Source of the DNA: CAZWRK01 sp964635875 | Lineage (GTDB): Bacteria > Pseudomonadota > Gammaproteobacteria > Burkholderiales > Aquaspirillaceae | Direction: 5' to 3' | Assembly: GCA_964635875.1 (NCBI GenBank) | Contig: CAZWRK010000155.1 | Location: 1 to 8,506, forward strand | DNA: 8,506 nt | In this document: positions 5,413 to 8,506 of the stretch, in pieces | How positions within the stretch are numbered: position 1 is the stretch's first letter | How the letters are laid out: every line of letters starts with the position of its first letter | Notes under the pieces: model-generated | Database searches by the model: none | Told to the model about the DNA's origin: nothing | What the model saw: the letters and a program-made list of their open reading frames with translations, nothing else | Translations under genes and position numbers: made by a program

Positions 5413-7172
5413 GCAGGCACCGCCCCAACAGGTTGCTGACCCGGCTGCTCAACCAGGCCGCGCAAGGAGTTCATGTGGTCGACAAGCAGTTGCTGTTCGT
5501 CGGGGCGCATCATGGCGAAGTCAGGCGAGTTGATCTGCGTCGCTACCTGCTCCAGCTCCATCGAGGCCTGCTCCTTGGCCATCTGCTCCTTGGACTTCTT
5601 GATCTGGTCGGCGTCGATGTCGAAGGAGTCGAGAATCATGTCGTCGAGCTTGTCCTGGTCGATGGACGGGTCTTGCTCGAACAGCTGCTTGAGTTGCAGC
5701 AGTTTTTCCCGCTTGGCAGACTTCGGCTCCACAAGCGTGCTTTGTGGCATAACCTTGAAGTCGAAGCGGAACTGGCGCATCGTGTTCGGGTCGTACTGCC
5801 GCCACTCGCTCACGTCGTCGCCGGTGATCGAGAACACCATCTGCGAGTCGACGTACTGCTGGATATTGCTGATCGTCTGGTTGCCGATCTCCTGCATCGC
5901 AATGTCGATGAGGATGGATTGCGTCTTGAAGCGCAGCGAGGTCTGTTCAGCAGCGATCGAGGCGCCAGTTGCGGTATCCCCTCCTTGTACCCCAACGTCA
6001 TTCGCACCCGTCACCACGTCGTTGATGCCAGAGCGCAGCTGCATGTCCCGGATCGTCGTCTCTTCCTCAGTGTTGAGCTCGAGCAGCTTCGACTCCACAC
6101 GCATCGGCACGATGGGATTGGGATTCTGCGTCTGGTCGTAGAGCCAGACCGCTGAGTTCTCCCACTTCATCTGGTCGATGTTCACGTTCGAGCCACGATC
6201 CACCAACAGCGGTGTCCGTAGGGCAATGGCACGCGCCTCACTGCGGACGTTGCGGATTTCATTCAGTTCAAGCTGCAAGTCCTTGAGCTGCTTGACCAAG
6301 CCTTCACAGAAGAAGTTGGTGGCGCTCGGTTTGTAGTCGAGCTTCACGAACGGCTTGCACTGGTGCCAGAATGGGTTGCGCTCCATGCGGCAGACCACTG
6401 AACCGTTGACGACAGCGATCACCGACTCCTCGCCGTCGAACGGCCCCCAGTAGGTCAGTTTCACGAGCACGTCATCGTCCGGGTCTTCGCTCGGGTTCTT
6501 CTCACCGTTCTGGTTGCGGCTCGTATTCCGGTTTATCTGGCTGAACCACTCATCTTCATTCTGTGGTGCACCGACTTGGCCCAGGGAGGCGTTGTCGATG
6601 TTCGGATCGTTCTTGAGGTCGCGGCGTGAGACTTCCTCGCGGATCACGATGCCCCACTCATCGTCGATCTTGACCTTCTTGCGGTGCGGAAACAGGTTTT
6701 CGATCGGAACGATTTGGTAGTAGGGCTCATCCTTGTAAATGTCCTCAACAACGCCAGTCATCTCGGCTACGTCCCGGTGCGCTGGCTTTTTCTGTAGGTT
6801 CCACCCGATCTGGGCCACCGACGTGCCGTAGATAATCGCCTGCTGGATGAAGTTCACCTCAAATTCATGGAAGTTCGTCTTGTCGAGGAAGTAGTCGACG
6901 ACCTTCTTCATGAGGTCACCATGGGCGTCATCGTCCGGCGAGCGGCCCGCCACGTCGAAGATCGGCAAGCGGCCGGCAATTCTGGGAAGGATCAGGTCAA
7001 TGTACGCAGGAATAACCGGCACGAAGCGGTTGAACTTCTTTTTCTTCTTGTCCGACTGGCCTACCGACAACTTGTACAGCTGGTTCCACTCATCACGAAT
7101 GGAGCTGTAGAAGTCCTTGGAGTCCCTGTAGACGTTTAGGACAAGTTCTTTGGCACGCTGCTTCTTGTTCAC
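5409..7172 (-). CDS. Portal protein (P22-like family)
   Basis: The 587-residue protein forms the dodecameric ring at the DNA-packaging vertex, where terminase docks and the tail attaches. The N-terminal helical part includes a lysine run (residues 42-46), FVPVIPAYIDLILPRIAGRL (50-69) and IYGTSVAQIGW (114-124), a strand typical of this family. ENLFPHRK (158-165) is followed by a polar, probably disordered insertion around 205-235. EGLVKQLKDLQLELNEIRNV (290-309) and TATGASIAAEQTSLRF (400-415) are the most characteristic portal segments. A charged helical C-terminus follows (486-545), and the Gln/Pro-rich end (575-587) is probably flexible. The length fits the family, usually about 500-750. The start is GTG 7172; only a weak AGG lies close upstream, and the start codon may be held in a hairpin. 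The stop overlaps the 66-aa gene by 4 nt. Confidence 0.9.
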   Translation of the reverse strand: MNKKQRAKELVLNVYRDSKDFYSSIRDEWNQLYKLSVGQSDKKKKKFNRFVPVIPAYIDLILPRIAGRLPIFDVAGRSPDDDAHGDLMKKVVDYFLDKTNFHEFEVNFIQQAIIYGTSVAQIGWNLQKKPAHRDVAEMTGVVEDIYKDEPYYQIVPIENLFPHRKKVKIDDEWGIVIREEVSRRDLKNDPNIDNASLGQVGAPQNEDEWFSQINRNTSRNQNGEKNPSEDPDDDVLVKLTYWGPFDGEESVIAVVNGSVVCRMERNPFWHQCKPFVKLDYKPSATNFFCEGLVKQLKDLQLELNEIRNVRSEARAIALRTPLLVDRGSNVNIDQMKWENSAVWLYDQTQNPNPIVPMRVESKLLELNTEEETTIRDMQLRSGINDVVTGANDVGVQGGDTATGASIAAEQTSLRFKTQSILIDIAMQEIGNQTISNIQQYVDSQMVFSITGDDVSEWRQYDPNTMRQFRFDFKVMPQSTLVEPKSAKREKLLQLKQLFEQDPSIDQDKLDDMILDSFDIDADQIKKSKEQMAKEQASMELEQVATQINSPDFAMMRPDEQQLLVDHMNSLRGLVEQPGQQPVGAVPA

Positions 7173-7206
7173 GGCCTATGTCAGTTCGGTATCCGTACGG
7201 CCCGTG
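7170..7206 (-). promoter_or_regulatory. Possible hairpin enclosing the portal GTG start
   Basis: In the minus-strand RNA, CACGGGCC (7206-7199) can pair with GGCCGTG (7176-7170), giving seven pairs with one bulged G around a 22-nt loop. The second arm contains the portal GTG start codon. Together with the weak Shine-Dalgarno this could hold portal synthesis low. Seven pairs with a bulge may arise by chance, so the call is tentative. Confidence 0.3.
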
Positions 7207-7214
7207 TCAAGGGT

Positions 7215-7403
7215 TTATAGCTGGTGAACGTCAAACAGTGCCCGATCCAACCGCTCAGTCAGTTCCCGATGGTACTCGTTCACTTGGTTGGAGTAGCGCT
7301 TGTAGAAGGTACTCAACCTGATCTTATAATCGTCCCGGCACTGCACTGAGCAAAACATCATCTGGTCGGTTGTTAGCCTCGTATGGCAGAGTAAGCAGTC
7401 TAT
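7215..7403 (-). CDS. Small zinc-finger-like protein (62 aa), apparent ATA start
   Basis: A frame between terminase and portal encodes DCLLCHTRLTTDQMMFCSVQ then CRDDYK: two cysteine pairs, CxxC at residues 3-6 and CxxxC at 18-22, the pattern of a small treble-clef or zinc-ribbon fold. A charged helix follows (STFYKRYSNQVNEYHRELTE, 31-50), ending FDVHQL. An in-frame TGA lies eight residues before the first cysteine, and no ATG, GTG or TTG lies between. The best-placed initiation codon is ATA 7403, which overlaps the terminase TAG (ATAG) and has GAGG seven nt upstream. CTG 7409 is possible. ATG 7361 has no good Shine-Dalgarno and would lose the first CxxC. A sequencing error or mutation of ATG to ATA also fits. 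Cys4 proteins of this type often bind nucleic acid or stabilise a partner. A packaging or head accessory role is only inferred from position. Confidence 0.65.
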   Translation of the reverse strand: MDCLLCHTRLTTDQMMFCSVQCRDDYKIRLSTFYKRYSNQVNEYHRELTERLDRALFDVHQL

Positions 7404-8506
7404 AGCCAGTCCTCACTCGACCGTGCTTGCGCCATGCGCTGCGCTACCTGCCTATCCAGGTTGTTAGTAGTTTCTTTGTAGTTCACGCACCAGTATTCAA
7501 ACGCCCGCATCGCGTGTGAGAACTGGTCGTGGATCGGTATCTCGTTCTCCTGGTTGAGCTTGGAGCGTTTCTCAACACCCATCGTGGGATAGCGGTAGTT
7601 CAGGAGGCAGTCACGGAAGCGTTCGGCTTTTTCCGAGTTGACCCAGAGGCGCGGAATGAAGCTGTGGGCTTTTCTGATCTGTTCTTCAATCCTTACTCCA
7701 TCAGTAGTGCGGACATGTATCCCTTTGGAAGCAAGAATCTCGATGGGTGACGTTCCAGTAGTGAGTGAACGCGCTTTGCCCGCCGGATCGCCGCAGATAA
7801 GTTCGGGACTCTTGAATGGTTTGGATCGGATAACCGATACATAGTGTTCGATATTGGCATCAGTAGCTTCGTAGTAATCCAAGATGCGAATTTCAGTTGG
7901 TGAAGGCTGTATCCAAACCACAACAGTCGGATCATTAACGCCAAAGTCCATAGCAACATGGAGTGGTAGGCTCGGATCATAATCGAAGGCTTTGTAGTGG
8001 CTGAGATCCCACTCTTTGTAGACGAGACCGACCGGCTTGACGTACTCCGCAAGGATTTCTTGGGCATAATAGTCCTCTCCCATTGATTGATACTCTTTGA
8101 CCAAGGCATCCAGTTCTTCTGGGTCTAGGTCAGGGTTGTCGTGGCTCTTGTAGTGGAACTCCTTGAACTCAGGCTGTTGCGCCATCTTGTACAGGATACG
8201 CATACCCTTGGGCGTACCAGCGACGATAGCCGGAGCTTTATGCACGATCAGGTTGGGCCGGATAATCGTCGGCCAGATATCCTCTTCCCAGTCGTCCGTC
8301 TCATCACAAAAGACGGCACCCCAGTTGGATATGCCGCGCAGCGCTTCTTTGTTCTCCACACCCATCAGCTGGATTCGTCCGCCATTAGGGAAGGTGATAG
8401 ACAGTTCCGTCTCGTTCACCTTGTGCGGTACGTTCTTGGTCTTCAGTTCGTCCAGCAACCGTGCTACGTGGTCACGCCAGGCGATGTTCTTGGCTTGGAT
8501 ACGGTT
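7400..8506 (-). CDS. terL: Terminase large subunit, partial (N-terminus beyond right edge)
   Basis: The frame is open to the right edge, giving 368 visible residues; an apparent TTG start at 8458 is internal. The first residues (NRIQAKNIAWRDHVARLL) match the stretch shortly after Walker A in terminases. The Walker A loop itself and any adenine-binding motif lie outside the window. Walker B with its catalytic acidic pair is GAVFCDETDDW at about 63-73, and the coupling motif region is VAGTPKG at 95-101. The C-terminal RNase H-like nuclease follows: VAMDFGVNDPTV (184-195) with the first metal-binding aspartate, ICGDPAGKAR (237-246) with the second acidic site, and HDQFSHAMRAFEYW (326-339), the typical last motif. 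The protein is the ATP-driven motor that cuts concatemers and pumps DNA through the portal. A small subunit gene would be expected just beyond the right edge. The stop overlaps the zinc-finger gene. Confidence 0.93.
   Translation of the reverse strand, partial: NRIQAKNIAWRDHVARLLDELKTKNVPHKVNETELSITFPNGGRIQLMGVENKEALRGISNWGAVFCDETDDWEEDIWPTIIRPNLIVHKAPAIVAGTPKGMRILYKMAQQPEFKEFHYKSHDNPDLDPEELDALVKEYQSMGEDYYAQEILAEYVKPVGLVYKEWDLSHYKAFDYDPSLPLHVAMDFGVNDPTVVVWIQPSPTEIRILDYYEATDANIEHYVSVIRSKPFKSPELICGDPAGKARSLTTGTSPIEILASKGIHVRTTDGVRIEEQIRKAHSFIPRLWVNSEKAERFRDCLLNYRYPTMGVEKRSKLNQENEIPIHDQFSHAMRAFEYWCVNYKETTNNLDRQVAQRMAQARSSEDWL

Noticed and set aside
5433..6155. Long open frames on the plus strand opposite the portal gene (240 and 222 codons)
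   Set aside because: They are antisense shadows of a well-supported portal gene; the translations are low-complexity (Leu/Arg/Val-rich or Ser/Cys-rich) with no recognisable fold and no suitable ribosome-binding site.
7193..7200. Palindrome CCGTACGG as an operator
   Set aside because: A single 8-bp palindrome is expected by chance in a window of this size, and no repeat copy or promoter lies near it.
7182..7210. Promoter before the portal gene: TTGACA on the minus strand at 7210-7205
   Set aside because: No TATAAT-like -10 box occurs at 16-18 nt spacing (the hexamer there is GAACTG), so a sigma-70 promoter is not supported.

Overview
The window is a stretch of a tailed double-stranded DNA bacteriophage (Caudoviricetes) genome, either a free phage or a prophage. 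Every supported gene lies on the minus strand, so the window is read from right to left. The evidence is a head-gene series in canonical order: terminase large subunit, portal, scaffold-like protein, major capsid protein. No host gene, tRNA, integrase, insertion sequence or CRISPR array was seen, and the host cannot be named. A run of exactly 100 N at 2356-2455 marks a scaffold join, which suggests a draft, probably metagenomic, assembly.

Right half (about 3400-8506), the packaging and head module. The terminase is cut by the right edge and lacks its Walker A region. A 62-residue zinc-finger-like protein follows; to keep both metal-binding pairs it must begin at a non-ATG codon, apparently an ATA overlapping the terminase stop. 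Next come a P22-type portal (GTG start), a 66-residue protein overlapping the portal stop, a 131-nt structured non-coding leader, an acidic scaffold-like protein and an HK97-fold-type major capsid protein. No prohead protease is seen between portal and capsid, so assembly may be protease-free as in P22. Hairpins lie at the capsid ribosome-binding site and just after its stop codon.

Left half (1 to about 3350), an accessory cassette. An uncharacterised 83-residue protein is followed by a GT-A (GT2-like) glycosyltransferase, the assembly gap, a GT-B (GT4-like) glycosyltransferase, a class I SAM methyltransferase, a 53-residue unknown, a 35-residue remnant of a second GT2 enzyme, and a second SAM methyltransferase cut by the left edge. 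Apart from the unresolved gap, consecutive genes from the 83-residue protein leftward overlap by 4 to 17 nt, which implies one translationally coupled message. The content suggests synthesis and methylation of a glycan. The position right after the capsid gene makes virion (capsid) decoration the most attractive hypothesis, with host surface glycan modification as the alternative.

The signals most worth a second look are the leader before the scaffold gene, whose 16-bp stem pairs completely only in the coding-strand RNA; the ATA-start zinc-finger gene; the two hairpins bracketing the capsid gene; and the glycosylation/methylation cassette with its truncated glycosyltransferase.
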